This document shows, one piece after another, positions 21,475 to 34,052 of a stretch of 64,000 nucleotides of DNA. Every line of letters starts with the position of its first letter. The stretch's first letter is position 1. A program made the position numbers and the translations under genes. Source of the DNA: Hibiscus mutabilis (lineage: Eukaryota > Streptophyta > Magnoliopsida > Malvales > Malvaceae); the NCBI GenBank assembly GCA_019671005.1, contig CM033744.1, positions 9,850,128 through 9,914,127 on the forward strand, in the 5' to 3' direction. Below the pieces are notes generated by a model. It worked only from the letters and a program-made list of their open reading frames with translations. It did no database searches and had not been told where the DNA came from.

Positions 21475-24400
21475 TGTAATACCCCAAATTTTACTAAGTT
21501 GATTAAGGATCATTTAGTACTAAGATAATAGATTAAAAGTTATCTTAGTGACTAAAATGACAAAAAATGCAAAAGTTAGGATTTCTTCGATTATGGGTTA
21601 TGGAAAAGGAATTTTTGAGATTTAAAAGCATCAGATGATAGAGGGCAAGTTAATTAGGGTACTTGCAAAGTTTTTTTGAAATTCGAGGAAAATTGGAATG
21701 AGATTTGAAGTTTAAAAATTTAGTGACCAAAATGTTAAGCAGTCAAAACTTGTGTGATACAAGACTAAATATAAAAAGTTGAAGGACTAAAGTTGTAATT
21801 TTCCAAAAGTTAGGGGTTTCATTTCATAAATATATAGATCGCCTAAGGTTGTGGATCAAATGTGGAATTCTGGTTTGAATCGATATTTCGATTGTTGGGA
21901 AATTGCAGTCAAAGTTTAAGTAGAATTTGGGTATCCGGATCGAACTGGAAAATTATGAAATTTTACTATATGATAGAAGAAGGATATAAAAAAATTATTC
22001 CCAAGTTTTGGAAATATTTTTAGTTTGTTTCAGGATGAATCCTATGATTTATTTTGATTAAGAATTTATTTGGTAGCCGATAAAATTCTCGATAATTATT
22101 GGTAAATCGGGTCGAGATAAAATTTCAGAGATAGTTCCATGGATCTTAGAAGAGTCATAAAATAATATTTTATGAATATTTGAATGTTAAAAAGATCAGG
22201 AAAAATTTAAATCGATTGAAATGATATGGAATGGCAATTTTGTGAATAAGTTGATCAAGAAGGGCATTTTGGTCATTTTGCTCAAAAAGGACAAGGAAGG
22301 AATTTTGAGATTTCTTTTATTGATGAATTTTGGCTGATTAGAAATATAGATCTAGTTGTAGGGTATTTTTGGAAAGTGGAATTTATTGAATTAAAAATTC
22401 ATTTTTTATAATACAAGTGGAAAAAATACATGAAAATATGAAGGAATTATCAGAAAACTACTCTCGAAAACCGTGGTGAAGAGGAGAAAGACGAAGGAAA
22501 TTTTCCAAGCTCGATTTAAGCCCCGAATCTCAGTTTTAAGGTAATCTTTCGAACTACAAAGTTGTTCTACTCTTCGAGCTCTATATTTTGATGTAAATAA
22601 TTCATATAATACTTGTTTGGTTGATGAGATTTTATATGAGGAAGAAATTAGGGTTTATGAACAAAATTGGGGCTTTTGAAATTTTATGATTCCATGGTTG
22701 AATTTATGTTGGAATCAAGCTTATATGATGTTAAAATCATGATATTGAGTTAGGATTTAAACCCTACATATTTTGGTTTGTATGGAGAAGATTAGGGTTT
22801 ATGGATTTTAGTCTAACTTAGGGTTTGTGATGTTGGATTAATGATCTAGTAAGCTTGATTTGTTGTTTGGAAGGAAAACCCTAAGTTAAATATATAGGGA
22901 CCAATTTGGCAAGCTTCAAACTTGAGGGACCGAATCTGAATTTTATGAAATTTGAGTGTATTTATGTAATTAATGATGTTGGAGATGTGAAATTGATGTT
23001 AGAATGCTAAACCGATGTAGAATCAAATTAGTGACCATTTTGACAATTTGTCAAAATCAAGTGACCAAATAGGAAATGAATTATTGGATGGATATTAAAT
23101 CTGAGTTTTAGTTAAAATAATAGAATTAAGGTAGTAATGTTGATTTGAGGACTAAATTGCAAAGTTAAGAAGTTTGAATCCTTACCTTTGCATTTTATTG
23201 ACTATTTTGGCAAAGAAAGAAAATTAGAGGGGATTATTTTGAATAATTATTTGATGAAGAATATGATTAATTGGTGGTTTGAAGCAAGTGATGGGACTAA
23301 ATTGACAAGTAGAAAAATAAGAAGTTAGTATAAATTAGAAATTTATTATGGAAAGTTATGTAGAAGATTGAATTTTTTGGCAGTGACTTCGAAAATTCAC
23401 TATAAATTCTACAAAAATGTTTAGATGATAAATTTTATATTGATATAAAGATTTGTTTGTCTAGTTTCGTTTCCATCAAATGGAAACTGATTTCGAGTTT
23501 TGAGTTAAAAAGATATGAATTTTTAATTGAATGAAGGTCAGAAAATTTACAGAGCAGTTTCTGTCAGGACATCTTTGTGACGGGAGTCTGAAGAATTTTC
23601 ATAATTTTTGTAGATTTTATTAATTTATGTGGCTTATATCGTTAGAATCATTATCGAATCTAGTTCTTACAGTATAAATGTTATTAAGATTCAATGTGTA
23701 TTTTGATCTTTAGAAGTAAAACTCTGAGGGTAGGACAAATTGCCAGAAAATAGAATTTGATACATTTTGTATCTAAATGTTTGATAACAAGCTCGGAAGA
23801 ATTATTGGAAGTTCAAATTGGTCATTAAGGACCAAAATGAATTTTTGGACATTATAAGGAAGGAAGGAAAATTATGGAAATTTTTATGTTAAAATGATTA
23901 GATATAGCCTGATTGAAATATTGTTAGAAGTGAATTTAACAAATGTTTGTTTATATTCATGTGGTTAATGAAGTCAAATTCGAATCAAAAGAAGATTCGA
24001 GGTACTATGATGGAAAGGATCGAGTAGAATTTAGTGAGACATGCTAATAAATGGCCCAGGTGAGTGCATTTTTACTTATTTATTATATATGTGATATGAG
24101 TGATTGCATTATATATATTTATGCAATATTGATAAATAAGACGACTTGCGATGAACCGACCTTGATATTAATGAAACTGTATGTTGATCAAAGTTTTGTA
24201 AATGACATGAAGTATTAAGTGGCGTATGTGATACATTGATATGACATAATGATTTATCTAAGATAAATCAGATTTTAGATATTTGGATATGAATTGCCCA
24301 TTAGCGAATTATAGATAATAGTATTGAAGGATTGGATATTGAATATTAAAATGTTATATTGTTATGCCCAAGTACTAGTGTGAGAGTCTTTGGTGTAATT

Positions 24401-25786
24401 GGATATCCATAAGAGTCATAGCAGCTGCAATCCAGCATTACTGTGCGATCCAGACACTTCGATGTTGATATCAGACGCTACGGCGTTGCAGTCACTTCGG
24501 TGATGTTTAGCCACTACGGTGTCGACTAGCACAAAAAGATCTTATAATGAGAAGCAAAGGGCGTCCTCAAATACGTACTCACCGTCAGACGCTACAGCAT
24601 TGTAGACACTACGGTGTAGAGATGACTCGTATACCATAGGTTCGCATGAGAACCTTTGGTATAGTTGGATATCCATAGAGTCCTAGCAGCTACGTCATAG
24701 CACTACGGTGCGAGATAGACTCTACGGAGTTGAGTTAGACTCTACGGAGTCAGTTCAAACACTACGGTGTTACATAGCACAAAATTTGCAGGTATGAGGA
24801 GCAAAGAGCATCCTCGAGTACGTATTCATCTCAGTCGCTACGACGATGCAGACGCTATGGCGTCATAGACACTACGATGTCGTGATGACTCGCGTACGAT
24901 GGCATCACATGATTTGTACTTTAGGCTATAATACTTGAAATGAAATTATGCAGGTAGTTAAGCTAAAAAGCTTAATGTACACAAGATTGGTAAAATAGAT
25001 CGAATCCTATGATTTGAATATACAATTGGTTAAATGAACTATACATGTAAGGTAGTTCTATGCATTATAAAATATTATCAACTGCAATTGGGACACGCAC
25101 GCCATTTTGCAGAAACAGTATTGCACTGTTATATGACAGAGGGAAGACTTGATAATTACCTTGGGCCATAAGATTTTGCAGTACAGTTACGCGACTTTAC
25201 AAAACAAAACTATTGCAGTACAAATTTCTTACATGATTATTCATGCATTACAGATTACATGATTTTATACTTTGGGCTATAATACATGAAATGCATTTAT
25301 GCAGACAGTTAAGTTAGAAAGTTAACGTATATTTGATTAATAAAATAAAGATTTGATGTTATGATATAAACTTTAATTGGGATTCGCTTGCCATTTTACA
25401 GGAAATGTATAGCACTGTTAAATGACAGGGGAATGACTTTAATACGTTTATTTTATGTTATTTCTATACATTGAAATGCTTTACTCCAATTTATAGTTGC
25501 CTTACTAAGTGAATACTTAGCATGTGCTGTTTCACAGTAGGTTATTGGAAACTTACCAGAGAGGAGTCAAGCATGTTAATCAAGCTGCAATCTGCCAAAC
25601 ATCAGTAAGACATTCTAAATTTAAGATATTCTTTAGTTGGCATGCATCAATTTATTCGTTGTTTAATTTATAAGCTAATTTTATGTCAGTGTTTTAAAAA
25701 AATTTACAGGTTAAGAAATTAGCTAAATAATTTAGTAACATCTTCAATGTGTATTTAATCATCGAATATACGTTGAGGGTGTTACA
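21475..25786 (+). repeat. 3' LTR of the Ty3 chromovirus
   Basis: 4312 bp. It has the same termini and internal order as the 5' LTR. The two differ by scattered substitutions and short indels (for example a missing segment around 22340), so the insertion is not recent. Confidence 0.95.
24430..24887 (+). repeat. Stem-loop array with UNCG-type loops, 3' LTR copy
   Basis: This is the same array as in the 5' LTR, with independent changes. Many units keep pairing: ACGC-TACG-GCGT here where the 5' LTR has ACGC-TACG-GTGT, TCAC-TTCG-GTGA where the 5' LTR has a TTCA loop, and GACTC-TACG-GAGTT. A few are decayed, for example GACACTACGATGTC. Confidence 0.85.
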
Positions 25787-26090
25787 ACATAGATATCAGG
25801 GGATGACATATTTCATGTCGAATATGTCGTTTTATTGTCCCATGTTTTCACCACAGATAGGAGGGCATAGTGGTGACTATGTATTTACAACACCGCCTCC
25901 TATGCCTCCGGTGATTGATGAGGTGAACAATGACGAAGATGAGGTGAGCATTGATGAAGATGATGTGAACAATAATGAAGAGGATCACATTGCACTACAA
26001 AGGCAACAACGAGATCGACAACCGCGCGACATTACTATTCTACCACAACCCGACATAGACAAAAATTGCATAAAAAATGATTTCATGTGA
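25787..26090 (+). pseudogene. Convergent second MULE reading frame, C-terminal tail
   Basis: This is a continuous frame of about 100 codons after the Ty3 element, containing FTTPPPMPPV, an acidic Asn/Asp/Glu-rich tract and RQQRDRQPRD, with the stop TGA ending at 26090. The composition (Pro-rich, then acidic, then Arg/Gln-rich) resembles tails of plant-mobile-domain proteins, but I cannot see the PMD core here. It converges on the minus-strand transposase, whose 3' end is near 26437. Apparent codons before 25787 belong to the LTR. Confidence 0.45.
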
Positions 26091-26436
26091 TTCTTTGTAA
26101 TACAAATATTTGAATTTGAATATTATTGTTTTGTTTTTTCATAGGTTTTTATAATTTTAGCATGTATTATCGTATTGTACCTACAATTTATTTCTAATTT
26201 CTTTAAATAGTGGTGAATTGGTTTTGGATATAAGTATTTAGGGAACAAAGAAATGATCATGTTCATCCCAAAGCCCCTGAATTTTTTTAAGTTTCAAAAC
26301 TTAAAACTAGCATTTAAAAAGATAAGCATGACATAACATTTTAAAATAGAAGTTATTTTCAATACACATACCAAAAATACGAACGATTCAAATATAAAAA
26401 TATTAAAATGTTCATTCAAATACAAATTGAAAGAAA
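26091..26436. other. Gap between the convergent MULE reading frames
   Basis: AT-rich, with no gene. It would hold both transcript ends of the convergent pair. Confidence 0.5.
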
Positions 26437-26801
26437 CTAGTTTAACACGAAGAGTTCAATGAAATCACCGAGGCATGGCCATGTAAGTCGGTAGTTTGGA
26501 CATTTGTTTTTGGAATGTCTTGTACCCCTACATTTGGTACATCTCTTTGGTTCTTCTGCCTCCTTGTAATGAAGATCCATACTGGTATGGATGAGAGTCG
26601 ATGGAGGTCGGCCCTTTGGTTCTCTACGGTGTGCTGGATTTGGTAACCATTCTCCATGCTCCACTAGCATCCAGTATTGTGAATTCGCGATCGGTGGGAA
26701 CTCACATATGTAAATATTTATTATCCTATGCTCTTTAAACCATTAATCCTCAAAAGTGTATGGGTTAACCTCTATAGACATACATTCTACGGTTGCATGG
26801 G
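26437..26801 (-). pseudogene. MULE transposase, C-terminal piece with zinc knuckle
   Basis: Minus-strand frames read RREPKGRPPSTLI (the GRP basic motif common before the MULE tail) and a CCHC-like knuckle CTKCRGTRHSKNKC, ending at a stop near 26437. Upstream (26690-26801) frames show more decayed text with stops up to the reversed Tat-type LTR. This is the 3' end of the gene whose SWIM finger lies at 28900-28960. Confidence 0.8.
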
Positions 26802-27778
26802 TGTAACAACGGTCCCGTCCGATGGGTTGGTGAGCTGGTGCTTGACACGTTCTTACGAAAAAAATATTTTGGATAGAGTCGCCACCAATCTTTTTAATTT
26901 AGGTGAGATTGGATCACCTGAAAACCCGATTATTTTAATAAAACTTGTTTTTGTCATTTTATTAAAACAACGAGTTTTGTTAGCAAAACCAGAAAAACAG
27001 GTTCGGGAGTCAGTTACGTGTAGGGAAGGGTAAACACCCCCACAACGCCCAAAATTTGTACATGGTCGATTATTTAACGTCTTAATGATGGAAATTTAGA
27101 ATTCGAATTTAATTTAAAATTTGTGATCCCTTAAAATATTAAAATAATATTTCTTTGTATAAAAGGAATTTACACCCCTGCACTCGGGGCATAATTTCTT
27201 TTAGATTCCTGAATGAAGGGAATCTATTTTTGAAAATTATAATTTAGAATTAAAATGGTATTTCGTAATAGAGATTAACAAAAAGTGGCACACCTTACGT
27301 TCGAGGTACGTTTTTCGCAATAACCTCTAAAAATCATTTTTTGGAAATTTAATTAAAATATATATAAATTGTATACGGATATACATATATTAAACTATAA
27401 ATAAGTAAGTAATATTAATAATAATAATAGCATTAATAATAAGAAATAATAATATAATATAAGTAATATGTAAATAAAATAGTAGTAATATAATAATACA
27501 ATAATATACTAACATAACAGTATAATATATAATAATAGAATATAATATTAATAATAATATTAATTAGTGATAATAATAAAAACAATATTAATATATAAAA
27601 ATAATATATACGCAATAATAATATACTATATACATATACTATACATTAATATATAATACTATATAATATATATATATATTATAAAGATAATAATAATAAT
27701 ATACATATATATAAATATAAGATACATAATATGTAATAGGAAAATAATATATATACATATATAATAATATATATAAAA

Positions 27779-27846
<68 letters not shown>

Positions 27847-28895
27847 GGAAGAAACAATGATTAAATTGAGATAAAATGCAAATTACGGGACAGAGATGTA
27901 AAGGATATAGAAGTGGAGGGGCTGCAAGCGTAATTTCCTCTATTTTCAGAAACGCGCAGGTCTCCTTAGCCGAGTCGGGTGGAGGCGCGGGTTACATCCC
28001 CTAAAACGACGTCGTTTTGTGTTTGCTTTATATACTGATTTGAGGACAATTTTTTTTTGAATCTTATAATTAAAAAAAAAAACACCCATATCCTCTCAAA
28101 TGGCTTCTGCCTCAGCCCATGCCGATCTGGTCACCGCTAAAGCACCGCTGCTCGTTTTTTCATGGGCCGCCATCTACGATCGCTAAAAGATTCCAAGCTC
28201 GCCCTATTCTGACTTTTTTCAACACCCTAAACTTGAATTCAGAGTCAGATTTTCAAAAAAGATACCCTATACGCGTAGATCTGGAAGGAAAAAAAGCAAG
28301 GTACTTTTTTATATTTGGTTTGATTTTTGCGTTTTTTATTTTCCCTTTTTTATTTGAATATATGAAGAAAAACATGTGAAACTTTGGTATTTTTCAGAAT
28401 CAAACTCTTTCTTTCTTTATTTCTAACAACCTTTTTTTCCCAAAATCCCCCTTTTACATATTCGAACCTAAAAGGACCTTTTTTTATTTCCTATCTCCCT
28501 CTAACTTTTTGGTTCGAAAACTCTCCCCTGTTACAATCTGGATGTTGGGCTTATATACCCAAAGATATTCGAATTTCCCCTTGGATATACATGCAATCAG
28601 ATCTTCTTTTTTATTATGATATTTTTGGATTGAAAATATGTTTTTTTTCTTGTTGTAGATCTGAATAGCGGCTTTGGGCGGTGGCCAGTACGGCTTGGCG
28701 GTGGTGGACAGTAGCCGGCGAGAGTGGCTAATGACGGCGCGCGTGGCGGCTACGCACAGAAGATGGATGGTCACACGGGCGGTTTGGTTTGGTTTAGGTT
28801 ATTTAGGGTTAAGGTTAATTTGGGTAATTGGTTATAATTTGTTTTAATTTGGGTTGTCGGGCCAGCTGGGTGATTGGGTATAATTTGTTTAAATT
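26802..28895 (-). repeat. Tat-type solo LTR, minus orientation
   Basis: Read on the minus strand it matches the LTRs at 34053-36037 and 41835-43798: the end TGTAACAACGGTCCCG (plus 26802), the segment GTCGCCACCAATCTTTTTAA, an AT-rich middle and the ACGACGTCGTTTTG segment (about 28004). The far border near 28895 is blurred and no 5-bp duplication is visible. About 11 codons of the transposase SWIM finger are missing at this junction, so a small deletion accompanied or followed the insertion. Confidence 0.75.
27410..27846. repeat. AT microsatellite block within the reversed Tat-type LTR
   Basis: Irregular AT/AATA text ends in an almost pure (AAT)n/(ATA)n run at about 27778-27846. Equivalent AT blocks occur at 35095-35460 and 42858-43225 in the related LTRs. 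Confidence 0.85.
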
Positions 28896-29822
28896 CATCG
28901 ATATCGCGATGCCCGAAGCTCACCACAGTCGCACCACCTTTGCCTAAAATCGACTTGAAATGTTTGACGATAGCCTCGTTCATTGTTGCATATGAAGTCA
29001 ACAACATCAAAAGTTTGTTTATTTAGGTCGAACCTGTGAACATCCATTGGTCTTGCATGTTCCACGTTCTTTTCCTTTTTTTCACAAGATCGGGAGCCCA
29101 AAGTTGTCTATATTTATCATAGCTTGGATTTCCTGCCCTTTATTAGACCAAACCTTAGCCAACCCGTAGTACGTCTCTCTCACCAAGCTTGCTATTGGGA
29201 GATGGCGTGTTCCTTTTAATACACCATTTATGCACTACACAAAGTTGGTTGTCATTTTGCCGTATCTTCAACCTTCATCATACGATTGGGCCCATCTTTC
29301 CCTCTCGATATTGTTTGCCCACGCCCAAATATCTTCGATGTAAACCATCAAATTTGCCAACTTTCTCTCAAAATTTGGCCGTAGTTGTTCACATCACGTT
29401 TCATAATATATGTTGTTAGCAATGAGAAATACCAGAACACATAAATAATCGAGTCTGACAAAATGAAACGTACTTACCTATGCTTAAAATCGCGCTACAA
29501 AGGTTAGTTTTTTTTACTTTTCAATAACGTTCTTTCCAATATGTCGTACAAACTACACGAGATATGCGTACGGAGGTGTCCAACAACTTCTTGGTCGTTC
29601 AATTACTACTAAGATGCTTGTCACTCTATCGAACATCAAGCAAACCCCATTTTTCAGATGACATGCTCACATATTGCTCAAAAAGATATTTCGATCACCA
29701 TCTCATTACATGTTTGTATCTTCTGTACAACCATATGCCATCGTCTTGGACCATACATTTGCAGACATGGCTTGAACACCCAAAATAATTGGTGAAATAT
29801 TTGCTTACCTTGAAGAAGTTGA
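28896..29822 (-). pseudogene. MULE transposase, catalytic core and SWIM finger piece
   Basis: On the minus strand the frames give, in order: FHQLFWVFKPC; VQDDGIWLYRRYKH (VQxDGTxLY-type catalytic Asp block) after a frameshift; the SDKHLS stretch equivalent to the DRHxSI motif; LLDTSVRISR and its neighbours; MTTN...VLKGTRHLPIASL; ARPMDVHRFDLNKQTFDV; and the SWIM finger start RWCDCGEL. This is the standard order of mudrA-like transposases. Several stops and frameshifts are present. The gene continues at 47862 past the inserted Tat-like element (TSD CCTTC) and at 26801 past the reversed solo LTR. Confidence 0.9.
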
Positions 29823-29827
29823 CCTTC

Positions 29828-32359
29828 TATAACAACCTTTTTTTTCGAAAAGCTAGAAAATAAAAAGATGTATTTTTGTGGATTTTTGTGTGTTTTGGAA
29901 ATTTTTGTTGTTTTTGAAAAGTTTTTGAAGATTGTGGAAAATTTGGGAAAATTGGGGAATTCGATTTAAAAATATTGTTTTGTTTAGAAAATAAAGAGTT
30001 GGAGTCGATACCAAAAACCTGAGATTCTTTTGAAAATAGGTTCGGGAGTTGGTTACGTGTGGGGAAGAATTAGTACCCCCATCACGCCCAAAAATCGATA
30101 CCAAAACATACGTTGCTTTTGATCGATTGAAATTGTTGAAATTCAAAATTGGATTTAATTAACTATTCTTAATCGAACATAGGCTTTATTTGAACATGCT
30201 TTAACAATTTAGTGGATTCGAATTAATTATACGTTTAATTAATAAGGATGATTGTACATTGGACCGTAGATTAAACTGACATCGAATAAGACCGACTACC
30301 GTGTTAATTTACAATTCGAATCGAATACATCACCTTTATGCATGATGCAAACAGTTAAAGATGATGTTATGAGTTGACAAAATTTTATTCGTTTTAATAT
30401 TTACATTCAGACGATAAAAATTAATTCAAATATTTGGTTTATATCCATTAAGTCAAGATTAAGACCAAAGTAATTGAGTTAATAATTATCTCCTTTTAGT
30501 TAGATTGGTTAATTAACAATGTGGGATATATAGTTAAATTAGAGGTGAAATGAATGACAAATTAAAATATGTCACAAAAAGCGAATAAATAAATAAAATG
30601 AAGACAATAAAGATAAAAGCCGAAAATAAATATTAGAATCAAATAAACGCGAAAATTTAAAAAGAATCCGGAAAAGGGACCGGATCGAATAAAAGATAAA
30701 GGTGCGGAAATAGAAATATCCAAAAAATGACAAGATTGAACATAAAATAAAAGCGTAAAATAAAGGCGAAAATTAAATGCGGTAATTTAAAGTACATAAA
30801 TTAAAAGCGGGAAAGTAAATAAGAGAAAGTAAATTGCATAAATTAAATATGAGAAATTAAATGTTAGAAGTTAGTCGACTACTCTAAACGGGCCATAATA
30901 ATATGAATCATCCCCGTTGCGGGTCACCATAAGACCAATTCGAATATAAAACAAGGAATACAAATATAGAATAAATATAATATATAATATGTACACTATG
31001 TATTATATATAATATATATATATATATATTAAATAATATATAAAAACTATATTATATAATATAATACATATGACGTAGCTATATATATAATATGATATAA
31101 GATAAATAATATATAAAAATAACATGTAATATTAATATTATATTATATTATAATATATAAGATATATATTATAGTATAATTAATATAGATAATAAGATAT
31201 TATAGCATATATATAATTATATAATAACTATATAATATACGTATAATGTATTGTAATGTCTAAAAGACTAAAATAGAATAATTAAATCTACGAACAACCA
31301 AATATGCATCATATAATGTATACGAACGGATCAAACTCTCCATTTTCCTCAATATTCAAACAATGTTCTTCATATCCCCTTTTTGATCCACAACCAATGT
31401 CCACCATCCATCTTTGGTTGTTCATTGACCACGGACCACCACTCCGGCCACCACTCTCCTCCGATCACCGCCATGCAACAGTTTTCGGCCGCCATCCGGC
31501 CTTCGTGCTTCGCCGTCGTTCGAACCCAAAAAACCTAAAAAATTCGATTTTCTCCCTTAAATGCCTAGATCTACTCCCGGTTCAATAGAACCTCCCATTC
31601 TTCCCCGACCTAGGTTTAGATCTACCCAAACCCTACCCTCTTCGACTCCAACCTTGCTCAAAAATAACTCCGGCCACTGCCCCTTTCTGTCTTTTCAGAT
31701 TTAAGTTTACACATGTATATATATATATATATTTCCGTTTTAGCATGTAAAAATGACATATTTGCCTCTGTTTTTGCAGGGAATTAGAACGAAGAAGAGA
31801 TTACCTTTCGGCCGTAAAATTCCGATAACAAATGCGGCGACGTTCGGATCTCTGGTGACCGTTCATGTCCGATGGCTCGATTCTGGAGACTTATCCCTTT
31901 CCCGGCAACTGCTCGAGTTCCCAGTGGTAAGATTTCCTCTCTTTCCATTATTACTTTATTTATTAATATTATTATTATTTATGGTATTAATTACTGGTAA
32001 TTATTAATGACTGTAATTATTGGGATCTAACATTCTCTCTCCTATTTATAGGTAGACATGGGATGGCGTCAACAAAACCAAGATCCGCGTGAAATGGGTC
32101 TGGACGAATATGAGCTTGCCACGTGGCATCAATTGGGCGGGAAATCTGGATTTAGGCAGCAATTTGTGTTTGTTTGGCTATTAAAATGAGCGGGAAAACT
32201 GAATTTTGGGCTTGTAATGGGCTTTTGGATTTGTAAAAGGACTTTGGGCACGTAAATGGACATTTTTAATATTTGGATTAATTTTGGGTTATTATTTATT
32301 TATTTAGTTAGTTTTTATTATTTATTATTATTAAGCCCAGTCAAAATTCGGGTATAACA
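29828..32359 (-). repeat. LTR of the minus-strand Tat-like element (3' LTR)
   Basis: 2532 bp, ending GGGTATAACA at 32359. It includes an AT-rich block (30970-31260) that recurs at 46060-46360 in the partner. Confidence 0.85.
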
Positions 32360-34052
32360 AGAATAAATGTGACAGATCCGCTACACCACTGATGATGGGG
32401 CGAGATCTAAAAAATAAAAGAAAACAATAGTTAGTGATTGTTTAATTAGAGTTTGAGTTTTGGTTTGGCTTCATTTGCTTTGAGGGTTTGCCATTTCTTG
32501 GTGGGTGTTGTTATACTCCCTCTTTGAGGTTTCAACTTCTTTGATGGTCCGGCTTCCCTTCGTGGATGAGGGCTTGCTAATTTGTCATTGTCCTTTATGA
32601 TTGGGGCTTCTCATCCTGAACCTATTTTTTATATAAGAAGTAAATGCACTTAGCATGAATGCATCTAACTTGATGTGTGATGTATGCATTTAATGAGAAT
32701 GCATGATGAGTTGAATGGTATAATGTTGATATGAATGACATGCAATGCAATTGGCCATGATGTTGACTTCTAAAGGGGATGCCTCATGACTTTCCGCCAT
32801 ATTGGTGGCTTGGTCTTGTTTCTGCTCAAGTTCTGTCTTACAGACTGAATGGGTTGTTGTTGTTGATGCCCCAACCTCCTGTGGGTTTGACCTTCTTCTT
32901 CTGAAATGTTACCTTTCTAGGCGAATGTCAACTAGTGAATGCTTTCTTGAGCTGAAGCATCGACTTGAGGGCACATTTGTTGTTGGTCCTATGCTTTTGG
33001 TAAGTAATGCAGATAAAACTTTTGTTTCAAATTTTAGACCACATTTTCTTATTTCAATGTGAGATACTTATTAAAAAATTAGGTTTTTCTTTTCAGATTG
33101 TGAATATATCAAGCTATATTGAATACTTTGAATATCAAGTGCACGAGAAACACTGAAAATAGCTTACTGAGGGTTCCCCCAAGCAAATCATGTGTCTAGG
33201 ATACCTCAAAAGCTAAATTGAAGTTTGAAGATGTGAAGTGCATTTTAAGCTACTTCGGTGCTTGACCAACTTACCTTGGCAGGTTCATTCATTTTCATTT
33301 TCGTTTGGGGAATTCAATTCATCACATTCTTTTGGATCAAAATAAATGATGAAGCAAACAACAAATTCTTGAGCTACTCGCCATTTTCATGATTTTGAAA
33401 ATATTACCATCACTCATAAAGCGAAGAGTTTCTATTAGAATGGGCTTCAGCGGAGTGCCCCAAAAGTTTCGCACTCTTATCCGAAAATGCCTATTATCAG
33501 GTTTTGAATATTGGAGTACTTTTTGATTAATTTTGAAAAATGCCTATTACCAGGCTTTGAAGTGCTTTTTTGAAACATGTTTATTACCAGGCTTTAAAGT
33601 GCATTTTGGAAAATGCCTATTACCAGGCTTTGAACATTAAATTGCATTGATTTGTTATTATTTGTAGTCCTTAAGGTGAAATGCGAGTCACACATTTGTA
33701 ATCTCTGCAACTTAGGATTTCAATTAAACATAGGTTATTCGGGCTCAACCTTCGGGTCAAAATCAATGTCCCTTGTGCAATTGATATACGGGGACTTAAT
33801 ACACAGATATATTTAAAGAATGAAGAGAATTGAAAATAGATTGCATCTTTTTATTGAAACTTTGAATATGTGGCCTTAGGCTATTACAAAAATTGACTCC
33901 ACATTTGGGCCCCATTTTTTGAATGTAAACTTATCGAGGGGGTGCTCGGGTGCCCCCCAATGCAGTATTACTTACACTGTCTGAATTACAACTGTGAGTT
34001 ATGAAACTTGTCCCTTTTTTTGCCGGTTATCATCTTTATTGGACATGACAAA
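32360..34052 (-). other. Interior of the minus-strand Tat-like element, left part
   Basis: No conserved domain is visible. It contains TGCAT/ATGCA-rich text (32640-32770) and the short tandem array at 33485-33640. The insertion point of the plus-strand Tat element is at 34052/43799 (ACAAA against GCAAA). Confidence 0.6.
33485..33640. repeat. Tandem array of an ATGCCTATTACCAGGCTTTGAA unit
   Basis: Four imperfect copies of ATGCCTATTACCAGGCTTTG lie at about 33487, 33540, 33578 and 33613, with variable spacers. CCTATTACCAGG is itself a short imperfect palindrome. Confidence 0.8.

Larger units (their letters stand above)
14384..25786 (+). mobile_element. Ty3/gypsy chromovirus (Tekay/Del-like) with 4.3-kb LTRs
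   Basis: There are two long direct LTRs, TGTAATACCCCAAATT...GTGTTACA at 14384-18756 and 21475-25786, around a 2718-bp interior. A perfect 5-bp target duplication ACATA flanks it (14379-14383, 25787-25791). A tRNA-Met primer-binding site and a polypurine tract are both present. The pol remnants, including a chromovirus-type end (VLWRNHKIEKTAWE), place it in the chromoviruses. The LTRs are far longer than the interior, gag is not recognisable, and pol is scrambled and full of stops, so it is inactive. It interrupts the plus-strand reading frame of the host MULE. Confidence 0.95.

Noticed and set aside
27433..27857. Open frames of Ile/Tyr-rich protein on the minus strand
   Set aside because: They are translations of AT microsatellite DNA in an LTR.
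28119..28668. Two plus-strand frames rich in Phe
   Set aside because: They lie in the reversed Tat-type LTR and have no domain.
31304..31588. 94-codon plus-strand frame in an LTR
   Set aside because: It lies in LTR sequence with no domain, and the equivalent region of the partner LTR is not open.
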